Assembly: GCA_950097015.1 (NCBI GenBank)
Contig: CATNEN010000034.1
Span: 6,528,501 to 6,592,500, forward strand
From: Macrostomum hystrix
Lineage: Eukaryota > Platyhelminthes > Macrostomidae
Length of the DNA stretch: 64,000 nt
Direction: 5' to 3'
Positions 33,309 through 43,700 of the stretch are shown piece by piece (positions within the stretch are counted from its first letter, which is position 1; each line of letters opens with the position of its first letter). Made by a program: the position numbers and the translations under genes. The notes beneath the pieces were generated by a model, which saw only the letters and a program-made list of their open reading frames with translations, searched no databases and was not told the origin of the DNA.

Positions 33309-33729
33309 GACACTTCGTCATCTTACAACTTCGTCATCCACTTTGAAGGTAGGGGCCTAGGACACTTCGTCATCCAGCCGATTGGCATGCTTTAAAGTTT
33401 GGTCAGTTTGTCATCTACTAATAACAAGCAATCAAGCTCGTCATCAATAAAGTGAGGGTGGGTGGTGGGGCAGAGGTTCACACTCTAAATTGTCAAAAGA
33501 TGTGTTAAAACTGATTTTATTATAAGAGGTGCCAAAGAGAGATAAGATAGGTGAAAGATAGGTGCTAAGACGATGTGAGGAGGGGTGGGGTAGTTCTGTT
33601 CTAACTTTGGAAACTTTTGTTTTATAGATGACAAAGTGTGCACAAGTCTAAGTCTCGTCATCCACCCTCTGAGATATTGGACAGACAGATTGTAATCTGG
33701 ATGATGAAGTTGTAAGATGAAAAAGTGTC
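33309..33729. mobile_element. Candidate MITE with 32-bp terminal inverted repeats
   Basis: 33309-33340 (GACACTTCGTCATCTTACAA…) and 33698-33729 are inverted copies with three mismatches in 32. The internal 360 bp has further CTTCGTCATCCA copies and no coding capacity. Superfamily is unclear, and a target duplication was not evident. Confidence 0.6.
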
Positions 33730-35922
33730 CAGGTACCAAATCAACTATGCTATTTAATAAAAAATACTTTGTGAGCATGTCTTGCTTTTTTATGCTACAT
33801 CATTGTTTATTTTATTTTGCAATGATTACATTTAATAAATGAAGTCTTAGCTATTATTAATAGCTATAATTGTATCTTATTGAATTAAAGTAGAAGGTAA
33901 TTTTGTTTATAAAAGTGGAATCAGAAACAAACATATTTCATATTTAAAATCTTTAAAAGTAATCCAATTATATAAATTGATTGTTTCTTATTTTGGGCAA
34001 CATATTTATTAGGGCTTGGTTGTTTATGAAATTTTGGTTGTGCATGAAAAAATAACTTTGTAATTGTGCATGACTGGTGTCTTGATTTTTTATTTTAATG
34101 GTTAACTAAATTAATTGCATATCAAGATATGGGACTCATAAATAAAACCATAGGCCTAATTAATTGTCATTTATATATGAATATGACATAATTAATAAAT
34201 CATACAATATGATCCAATCTTCATCCAAAATAGTCATAATATCTAAAGAATGATTACATAACCGCTGACTGCTGCAACTACAAATATACTGTATAATATA
34301 ATCTATAATTTCATTTTGACTGCTACTGCTTAGATTTATTTCTGTTTAAAAAAGTAGGTACTTCTCCTGTATAAAAGAAAACTTCCAATTCAAGCAAATA
34401 AAATATATAACATGTTATGGGACTGCATATACCTACTATAGTATTGTCATTGTTTGGTTCGTTTGGCTCTTAATTTAATGATGAATAAATTATATAATAT
34501 GATGACAAAAAGTTGAACTATAATTATTAAAATGTTGAATTATAATTATTAAAAAGTTAAATCAAATGATTCACAATGCCAATTGCTTGAAAAAAATTTA
34601 TGCATGAATAATTTGAATAATTTCAATTTCAAGAATTTGAGTTAAGCAATTTTTCTTTTGACTCTGCTATACAACATCTTTTTGTGCTCGCATCAAATGT
34701 TCTTCTTCACTCTTCATCCAAACAATAAATAAACAACAGTTGTGCATTGCTGCCCTTTTGTAAGTTGTAAGGCAAGCAGAAAGATGAGCAGCTTTCATAA
34801 ACAAAAGAAGATGGCTGCTTAGATTTCTGTATCTTTCTTTAGATTATTTGACAATATTTGATAAGTTTATCTCTTCAAGCATCTGAAATTGAAACTGAGA
34901 GGATTTGTACTGTTAGATGTGCTATTATACTAATAAAACAAAATTCTAGATTATAGTACTTGCATTTGGATTCCCAAAATTTCCATTAAAAAGTATTAAT
35001 GGGTCATGAAAAAAACAAAAGGGAGTAAAAGATCTCAATGTAATTTTCACATTGTAAAAAAATCAGGATTGCGATTCCTATGGTTGTGAAATCACAAATT
35101 GCATGTGTTGCACCTGTCTTATTTTCAGCTAAGTCATCTAATCTATGGAATATTTACTCTTTATTGAAAATGTTACATTTTTTCCTTTATTTTTCATAGT
35201 TTTTTTAATCTTACTTTGACCCCATTGTATTAGAAGCTGAACTGTTCTTGTGTAAAACTGTAGGTTATGTAGGTCAGCCATTTATTTGAATTTTTAAGTT
35301 CATAACAAAGTGCTATTTCTGTTGTGTCTAATATATTGCTGCCCATTATATAACAGTTCTATTTTACTTCTAGTTTTTTTACTCTTCATAGACCAAATAC
35401 ATTTCTGTGAGATAGGCTCATTAATGAGAAGGGGAATTCAAGTCCTGATCTAGCCTTCAGATGTACTACAAAATGCTGCATCTGAGTTGTCCGCTGCAAA
35501 TCTGGTCTGATGGGGGCAACTATAATAGTTTATTGTAAATTAAATTAGCTTTACCATTTTATCTACATATAGCTGTTGTAGCATATAACTGGAATGGCAA
35601 TCAATGCAGCGTCATTTTTATGCTATATAAAGATTTTATCTTTCTTACTTAATAGAGATATTGATTTCCATTATTCATTAGAATTCAATAATACAAAAAC
35701 TAATGTACACCATGTTGATCCTTCAGACAGTTATAGCAATAAATCAAATACATAGCAAATAAAAATGTTCATTTATGCATGTGTCGTTTTACAATATTTT
35801 AAAACTCATATATTGTATTGTTTTTTATGTATGCATATGTTATTTCTGCATAGTATTATGTCTCAAGATGCTATCATATTCATAGTTCCAGCATTCCTAT
35901 TGTAGCATTGATTTATATATAG
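33730..35922. other. AT-rich intergenic stretch with one weak SINE fragment
   Basis: No gene seen. At 35445-35520 a degraded piece (CTAGCCTTCAGATGTACTAC … CTGCAAATCTGGTCTGATGG) resembles the 3' part of SINE family 2. Confidence 0.5.
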
Positions 35923-36821
35923 CAGGGGTCGGCAAACTTATTAGCTGGCGGGCCAAAGAGAGAATCTAAAAGACGACAGCGGGCCGCTTTGATTATAGAA
36001 ATATTATATAAGGGCGAGATAAGACACGGGAGAGATGAGACACGGGAGAGCTGAGACACGAGAGAGATGAGACACGGGAGAGCTGAGACACGGGAGAGAT
36101 GAGACACGGGAGAGGTGAGACACGGGAGAGATGAGACACGGGAGAGATGAGACACGGGAGAGATGAGACACGGGAGAGATGAGACACGGGAGAGATGAGA
36201 CACGGGAGAGATGAGACACGGGAGAGATGAGACACGGGAGAGATGAGACACGGGAGAGATGAGACACGGGAGAGGTGAGACTCGGGAGAGATGAGATACG
36301 GGAGAGCTGAGACACGGGAGAGCTGAGACACGAGAGAGATGAGACACGGGAGAGCTGAGACACGGGAGAGCTGAGACACGGGAGAGATGAGACACGGGAG
36401 AGATGAGACACGGGAGAGATGAGATACGGGAGAGATGAGACACGGGAGAGATGGGACACGGGAGAGATGAGACACGGGAGAGATGAGACACGGGAGAGGT
36501 GAGACTCGGGAGAGATGAGATACGGGAGAGCTGAGACACGGGAGAGCTGAGACACGAGAGAGATGAGACACGGGAGAGCTGAGACACGGGAGAGATGAGA
36601 CACGGGAGAGATGAGATACGGGAGAGATGAGACACGGGAGAGATGAGATACGGGAGAGGTGAGACACGGGAGAGGTGAGACTCGGGAGAGATGAGACACG
36701 GGAGAGATGAGACACGGGAGAGATGAGACAGGATACTATAGGTGTTGGAAAGGGCAACGGGCCGGATTTGGGAGCTTCGAGGGCCGCATCTGGCCCGCGG
36801 GCCGGAGTTTGCCGACCCCTG
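35923..36821. mobile_element. Non-autonomous hAT element with internal 16-bp minisatellite
   Basis: The ends are inverted copies of CAGGGGTCGGCAAACT, the classic hAT terminal sequence, extended by CGGGCC-rich subterminal sequence. An identical 8-bp ATATATAG flanks both sides (35915-35922 and 36822-36829), the hAT target length. Internally 36010-36735 is a 16-bp array (AGATGAGACACGGGAG). It has no transposase. It ends 86 bases before the acceptor upstream of the PRDM9-like gene. Confidence 0.92.
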
Positions 36822-36937
36822 ATATATAGGGACGTCTTTATTCCCAATTCTTTCGCCTGTAACTAAAATGAATATAACTAACAACAATATCCACCCTTCT
36901 GTTGCAGGTGGCAGAGCTAGCCTTGTTGGCGCAAGCA

Positions 36938-38488
36938 ATGCAGGTCATCAGCGATTATGAGCAGCGACGGTTATCAAGAATGGCTGAGAATGACAGGTTA
37001 ATTGACGAGCTATTTGGTACTTGTGTAACTGCCAAACTGCCACAGCCGAAGCGAGCTGCAAATGGTAGTGGAAAAGCTGACAATGTCTCTAGACAAAAGC
37101 AGCCTAGGGCCTGTACTATGCAGAAGAAGCGCCAGAGAAGTGACAGCGACAGCGACCCAGATTACCAACCTGCCGTCAAGACTAAAAAGTCTGCTGCAGG
37201 TTCTGTCAAAAAGACTGCTGCTGCTGCTGCTGCTGCTGCACCTGGGAGCGTACCGCGCAGAGCACCGCCTCGTCACAGCAAAACTGCCTGTGTTTATACG
37301 GAAAGCGAAGAGCGGCGATCCCTCTACTGTTACGACTGTGCCAACGAGGTGTTCCGCGACTGCTGCCAGCAGCACCAGCGCTGGATTGCCAACCGAATAC
37401 CTGATGGATTGGGCACTGTGGAAAACTTTGCCGACCTCACCTTGCCAGAGGGAATGCGTATCTGCCGATCCGCTGTGAGCAGATTCGCTGGCAGGGGAGT
37501 ATGGACTGAGGCTGCGATCCCTCGCGGCTCGATTTTCGGACCCTACCTGGGCAAGCGGATTTCCGACAAGGCAGCTGCCGAGGCCTCGTCCTACGCCTGG
37601 GAGATCCGATGCGAGGCCGGAACGCCACAGCGCAAAGAGTGGGTGGATGCCGCTGACAAGCGATATTCCAATTGGATGCGCTACGTGAACTGTAGCCGTA
37701 ATCTGTGCGAGCAGAACATGATTGCCTTCCAATGGGACAATGATGTGTACTACATTGCCATTCGCAACATCAGTCCCGGCCACGAGCTGCTTGTTTACTA
37801 TGGCGACGAAATGGCAAAGTTATACAACATAGTGGCCGAAGAGGGCGACAGCGTCAGCGATCGACCGCTGTTCGAGGAGACGGACGTTTTACAGACTGGC
37901 GGCGATCGGTCGTGCGGCTTTTGCGACAAAACTTTCAAGAGCAAATCAAGCAAGATGTGGCACGTCAGGACTGTTCACCTGTTGGAGAGGCACCACGTGT
38001 GCTCTCAGTGCGATGCTCGATTTCGAAGTGAAAGTGGTCTGGATGTTCACATGCGCACTCACACTGGCGAGCGACCGTTTGCCTGCAGTCTGTGTGAGAA
38101 GGCCTTCACTAAGAGCGGCAATCTCAAGACACACATGCGCACTCACACTGGCGAGCGACCGTTTGCCTGCAGTCTGTGTGAGAAGGCCTTCACTGAGAGC
38201 GGCAGTCTCAAGACACACATGCGCACTCACACTGGCGAGCGACCGTTTGCCTGCAGTCTGTGTGAGAAGGCCTTCACTGAGAGCGGCAGTCTCAAGACAC
38301 ACATGCGCACTCACACTGGCGAGCGACCGTTTGCCTGCAGTCTGTGTGAGAAGGCCTTCACTAAGAGCGGCAATCTCAAGACACACATGCGCACTCACAC
38401 TGGCGAGCGACCGTTTGCCTGCAGTCTGTGTGAGAAGGCCTTCACTGAGAGCGGCCATCTCAAGAGACACATGCGCACTCAGCACTAA
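36938..38488 (+). CDS. PRDM9-like histone methyltransferase with C2H2 zinc-finger array
   Basis: A single coding exon of 516 residues from the ATG at 36938; a CTGTTGCAG acceptor at 36907 is upstream and in frame, so earlier exons remain possible. Order: basic, serine-rich and poly-Ala N-terminus (1-125); a zinc knuckle CYDCANEVFRDCCQQH (about 130-145); a PR/SET domain (about 168-292) with NWMRYVNCSRN and ELLVYYGDE, the same elements as in PRDM9; two diverged fingers (326-375); then five almost identical 28-residue fingers with TGERPFACSLCEKAFT links. PRDM9 trimethylates H3K4/K36 at sites chosen by its fingers and places meiotic crossovers; PRDM7 and other PRDMs are alternatives. No KRAB or SSXRD was recognised. 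Confidence 0.85.
   Translation: MQVISDYEQRRLSRMAENDRLIDELFGTCVTAKLPQPKRAANGSGKADNVSRQKQPRACTMQKKRQRSDSDSDPDYQPAVKTKKSAAGSVKKTAAAAAAAAPGSVPRRAPPRHSKTACVYTESEERRSLYCYDCANEVFRDCCQQHQRWIANRIPDGLGTVENFADLTLPEGMRICRSAVSRFAGRGVWTEAAIPRGSIFGPYLGKRISDKAAAEASSYAWEIRCEAGTPQRKEWVDAADKRYSNWMRYVNCSRNLCEQNMIAFQWDNDVYYIAIRNISPGHELLVYYGDEMAKLYNIVAEEGDSVSDRPLFEETDVLQTGGDRSCGFCDKTFKSKSSKMWHVRTVHLLERHHVCSQCDARFRSESGLDVHMRTHTGERPFACSLCEKAFTKSGNLKTHMRTHTGERPFACSLCEKAFTESGSLKTHMRTHTGERPFACSLCEKAFTESGSLKTHMRTHTGERPFACSLCEKAFTKSGNLKTHMRTHTGERPFACSLCEKAFTESGHLKRHMRTQH
38059..38480 (+). repeat. Coding minisatellite, 84-bp unit: five homogenised zinc fingers
   Basis: Five tandem 84-bp units encode whole fingers. As read, units differ only in the codons at helix positions -1 (Lys/Glu), 3 (Asn/Ser/His) and 6 (Thr/Arg); the rest is identical at base level. 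Confidence 0.9.
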
Positions 38489-40741
38489 AGTGAGCACTGT
38501 GGAGTCAGGTTAATTTATTGCAGTGTTTTTATGGGTTTTCCAAACTCCTGTTGGGGTTCGCAGGTTTAGTCGATTGGTCCAGGCGACCTCCCTAGCGGTG
38601 CATTTCTTAACGGGCCGATTGCTGGTAGATCCTAGTTTCGAATCTTTGTTACAAATTTTATTTATTTATTTATTTTAATTAGAGTTTATAATTAAAAATA
38701 GTATTTCTAGCATTTCTAGTTCATAAAAATCGTAAAAAAAGTTTCTGCACTGCAAAAGCAGCCTCAGCCGATATGTTTAGAAAATTGAATTGTTTGTGGT
38801 ACGGCCTCGAAGTTTTCGCAGCTTCTACTTGTCGTAGTGGTCAAGCAAATTAAAAAAATTATTCTCTTATTTACTTTTTTACTTCTTACGCTTTTGTACT
38901 AAATGCTCTATCAATACTTAGTATTTTTGCCTTGTTTACAGATATTTTATCTGGCTAGTAGTATGCGCAGCAAATATTTTTCGCATCGTTCCAGTTTTTC
39001 AGTTTCGTCTTTGTCGTTTCACAACAGTTTTAAAAGCCAATGAAGAGTGGTCACTGTCGTAGTATTATTTTTTAGAATGTTTTCTTTTTTTTAAAGGCCA
39101 ATGCAAATGTTCATTGTTTGTTATTTATGTCTTTTACACTGTGTCGTTCTATATCGTTGTAGATTTCCATTTTTGGAAATTGTCTTTTTCTACTAGTATC
39201 AATAAAAGCATTTCGTCCTTTCCTAGCGTGTTTTATAATTTTTCCACAAGTTTTTGTTTTTTTTCTGGTTTTTCCTGGTTTTTGCTCTGCTTTTAGTTCT
39301 GCGTAATTGGAAACTTGTCAATACAATAGTATGCATTTTTCCTTAATATCGTTTTATTATTTGGCATTTTACTACGTTTTTGCCAAATACACTTAGCTTT
39401 TTCGTTGGCAATTTATCTCCTTTTTTGTTTAAATCGTTTCGTTGGTTTAGGTCTTTGTTACATTTTTAATTAAAATATTTACTGTCTTATTTGCTTTCGA
39501 TGCCTAGTTTTCTATCATAACTTTGAACAGATTATCGATTAACGAACAGATTAACGAATTGTAATATATGACCAATACATAATACGAGTAAATGTAAAAA
39601 CTATGACCAATGCAGAATCAGTGGAAGAACTATGACCAATGCAGAATCAGTGGAAGAACTATGACCAATGCAGAATCAGTGGAAGAACTATGACCAATGC
39701 AGAATCAGTGGAAGAACTATGACAAATGCAGAATCAGTGGAAGAACTATGACAAATGCAGAATCAGTGGAAGAACTATGACCAATGCAGAATCAGTGGAA
39801 GAACTATGACCAATGCAGAATCAGTGGAAGAACTATGACCAATGCAGAATCAGTGGAAGAACTATGACCAATGCAGAATCAGTGGAAGAACTATGACCGA
39901 TGCAGAATCTGTGGAAGAACTATGACCGATGCAGAATCTGTGGAAGAACTATGACCAATGCAGAATCAGTGGAAGAACTATGACCAATGCAGAATCTGTG
40001 GAAGAACTATGACCAATGCAGAATCAGTGGAAGAACTATGACCAATGCAGAATCAGTGGAAGAACAATGATCAATATAAAAGAGTAGCATAGGAAAAGCA
40101 GAGAAGCAGAGTTTGTGGAATGCCGGTCCTGTAATTCTTTTGTGTGGGGTTAGAGAAAACGAATGGAAGCTATAACCACGCCCTAACTGCACATAGGATT
40201 GTGCGAACATTGTTGAAATCTATTGTACAATAATTCTAGTTCAGCAGCTGTTGCGAGCGCAGTAGCTACAGCTAAAGTGTACAATTTGTAATTCCTACAA
40301 GGCGTAAGCTTCTACCTGAGCTGTGGAGAGAGGGGGAGGGTGTCGTACGTTTCTTTCCCCCGTTCCGTCTCCCTCTCCCCTCCCTTCTTAGCATATTAGT
40401 TTGAACTTTTCTGTTCCTCCTGCTCTGTGAGTACCCGTGAGAACTACCAGCATCTTCTTATTTCTTAAACAGACAGCAAATAGATTGTTTCCATTCTAAA
40501 TTCCTCTCTTTAATATCTATATTCATTTCTCGACGCAGAGCACACGGCCCCACAAACCCCATTGTTCTGCAATTGAGTACCCCTTGTTGGTTTCTCAGCC
40601 CGTACCTACTCAAGTCAAAGAATGGCGCATTTAATAAAATGTCAGAGCAAGCTATTATTCTGTGCTACGCCTAGCTGAGTCTAATAGGGTTCGCCTAAGG
40701 CTTCTTGCACTAATTTAGCCGGTCTGCTCAGTAGCATCACT
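38489..40741. other. Intergenic: AT-rich, one minisatellite, pyrimidine-rich tract
   Basis: No gene recognised. AATAAA near 39199 may serve the PRDM9-like gene. A 29-bp array occupies 39590-40070. Near 40320-40390 a purine tract followed by a CT-rich tract lies 350 bases upstream of the next gene and could be promoter-related, without direct evidence. Confidence 0.5.
39590..40070. repeat. Minisatellite, 29-bp unit
   Basis: About sixteen copies containing CTATGACCAATGCAGAATCA; variants have ACAAATG, ACCGATG or AATCTGTGG. Confidence 0.95.
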
Positions 40742-43700
40742 ATGCAGTCGCAGTCTAACTCGTATCGAAATCTCAGCTACAGCTCCCTAGTTAGAGTTGA
40801 CGACATGCAGCAGCAGCAGCAGCAGTCGCTTGACAGCCTGTTCCAACCTGAGAACATTGTGGTCAAACAGCAGATGCTCAGCAGAGAAGAGGTGCTCATT
40901 GGTGTCGGCCGTATCCTGGACTGGGTGCACGGACCGGGCACCAAACTGCTGGACTCCCAGCGCGAGCTGCCGACTAACTTCACGGAGGCCGAGCAAATTC
41001 GAAAAAATCACGAACAATTCGAGTTTAAGTGTATGGTAAGACGGATTGCTACGCCTTTATTTTTCATCCAATCAGAAACCTAATGCGCCACCCAGAAGCC
41101 AATTCCATCCAATCAGAGACTGACTCAGTCACTCCGAAGCCATGCAATCCCATCCAATCAGAGACCGACTCAGTCAGTCAGAAGCCAGTTCCATCCAATC
41201 AGAGACTGACTCAGTCACTCCGAGGCTAATTCCATCCAATCAGAGACTGACTCAGTCACTCCGAAGCCATGCAATCCCATCCAATCAGAGACTGACTCAG
41301 TCACTCCGAAGCCAATTCCATGAAACAGTGAGAGTTACCAAAGCGCCACTAAAACCCTCAGCAAGCGCTCGCCAATTACGCCAGCCTTCGCGATGTTCGC
41401 ACAAACGACAACGAGCTGGCCGAGCGCCTAGAAAAGCTCGAGATCACCATCCAGGACTTCCTCCGCCGGCTTCAATCACGTCGTCAGGCTGTGGTCTCGT
41501 TGTACACCTTCTTTCGGCTGCGTCGCGACCTCGACGGTTATTTCCAGGAAATCGCCGACCTGCTAGTCTGGTCACAGAAGCGGCAGCACGAGCACGATGG
41601 GCAGCGCATTGAAGACGCGGAGCACTACCTGCGCCAGGTGGAGAAGCTGCTCCGCTTCGGTGAGAGCCTCTATCAGCAGCTGTGTGCTGAGGCTGAGCGA
41701 ATCCGATTAGTCGTCACCTCGCAGGAGATACTCGGTATCGTTGCGGCGCGGCTCGGCGAAGCCAAGCCCCAGCTAGCCAAGCAGTTGGAGACGCTTAAAA
41801 TCCGCCTGCTGGAGACTCGAAGGCGGCTGCAACTGTTGGTGTACGAGAGGGACACCAACCAGACCATAGCCTGGCTTGAAGACATCATCAGTGCAGTGCT
41901 GGACACTTATCTGGGCTATTGTATTGGTAAGACGCCGATGGAGTCGCAGCAGATATTGCTGCAGCATCGCACCCTGCAGGCCAAGTCCCAGGTAGGCGTT
42001 TTTCGGATTGGGTTAAGGGTGAGATGGGTGGAGGGTTAGGAGCAGGGAGTGAGTTGATTGTTGGACGGAAGGTCCGGGGCAGGGAGTGAGGTGGTTGGTG
42101 GACGGAAGGTCCGGGGCAGGGAGTGAGGTGGTTGGTGGACGGAAGGTCCGGGGCAGGAAGTGAGGTGGTTGGTGGACGGAAGGTCCGGGGCAGGGAGTGA
42201 GGTGGTTGGTGGACGGAAGGTCTGCGGCAGGGAGTGAGGTGGTTGGTGGACGGAAGGTCGTGCGTAGGGAGTGAGGTCGCTGGTGGATTGTTGGTTAGCG
42301 GCAGGGCAGATGGCCACTCGATGGGTCGAGCTGTTTGAGGGATTGAAAAATTCGGGGAAGAGAAGAAGGGCTTTTTCTCAAAATCAATGAAAACGATCGT
42401 AAAAAAACTATTAGGAAACCTACGACTGCGGCCTGGAGCTGATATCCGCTCTGACAAAGATCTACAGGTCTCAGGGCGCCAGCACAGAGAACTGCTCTGT
42501 GATGCGCACCGACCTCGAGATGAACTGGAGACGCCTGAACGACATTCTGATTGAGATGGGCGATCGATATGCCACCGCGGACGCCTTCTATGAAAACGTC
42601 GATCTGGTGAGTAGTGTCTTTTGTTTCGTTTCGCTAGTGCAGACCATGATCAATTAGATAACATTAAACATTAAACTGTGGGATAACGAGGACATTGCAA
42701 GGCAATAAAAAATAACAATTCAGTAAACAAACCCGATTCAGATATTGAAACTGAGAGTAACGATTTTCATAATTTCTAGCGAAAATTTTTGGCACGAAAG
42801 AGGGCCGGCAACTAGTAATACCTAACGTACCCAACGTATTTTTAATTACCCAACGTTCTCTAACGTTCATAACGTACTCTAAAGTTCCCAACGTACTCTA
42901 AAGTTCCCAACGTACTCATGTGTACCCAACGTACTCTAAAGTTCCCAACGTAATCATGTGTACCCAACGTACTCTAAAGTTCCCAACGTACTCATGTGTA
43001 CCCAACGTACTCTAAAGTTCCTAACGTACTCATGTGTACCCAACGTACTCATGTGTACCCAACGTACTCATGTGTACCCAACGTACTCATGTGTACCCAA
43101 CGTACTCATGTGTACCCAACGTACTCATGTGTACCCAACGTACTCATGTGTACCCAACGTACTCATGTGTACCCAACGTACTCATGTGTACCCAACGTAC
43201 TCATGTGTACCCAACGTACTCATGTGTACCCAACGTACTCATGTGTACCCAACGTACTTTTTTCTATCCATCGTACTCTATCTCGCATTTGTACACAATG
43301 TCTCCTATACGTTCTCTAAAATTCGACGAAACACGACAGAACCTGGAGCGCATCGAGCGACTCATCCTTCTTATCTGTCGCGACCTGGACACCGGAATGT
43401 CGCTGGACGACGTACGCAAGACCTACGCCGCAGAGCGGGACGAAATTGTCAAAGCGTACGAGAGCACCAAGCGAATTGGTGTCGGTCTGATGGAGCGAAT
43501 CCAGTTACCTGTTGCCAACCTGTGAGGCACTACTATTAGTAGAAATAAAGTTTTTTCTCGATTTCTGCTCGCATTAGACTATTTCGAATGCAATTCCCTT
43601 CCAGACCCGAAACTGTCGATCAGAAGATGATCGACCAGGTGCAGGACATAATCAAGGTCAAGCTGTTCACGTTGTGGTTGAAAATACGTGAACTATACTA

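Noticed and set aside
35913-36938. Minus-strand frames of 230-340 codons (SRVSSLPCLISPVSHL type)
   Set aside because: They are produced by the 16-bp array inside a hAT MITE; several frames are open at once, and the ends are terminal inverted repeats.
37946-38497. Frames opposite or shifted to the zinc-finger array
   Set aside because: They are shadows of five identical coding units; only the plus frame gives C2H2 fingers fused to the SET domain.
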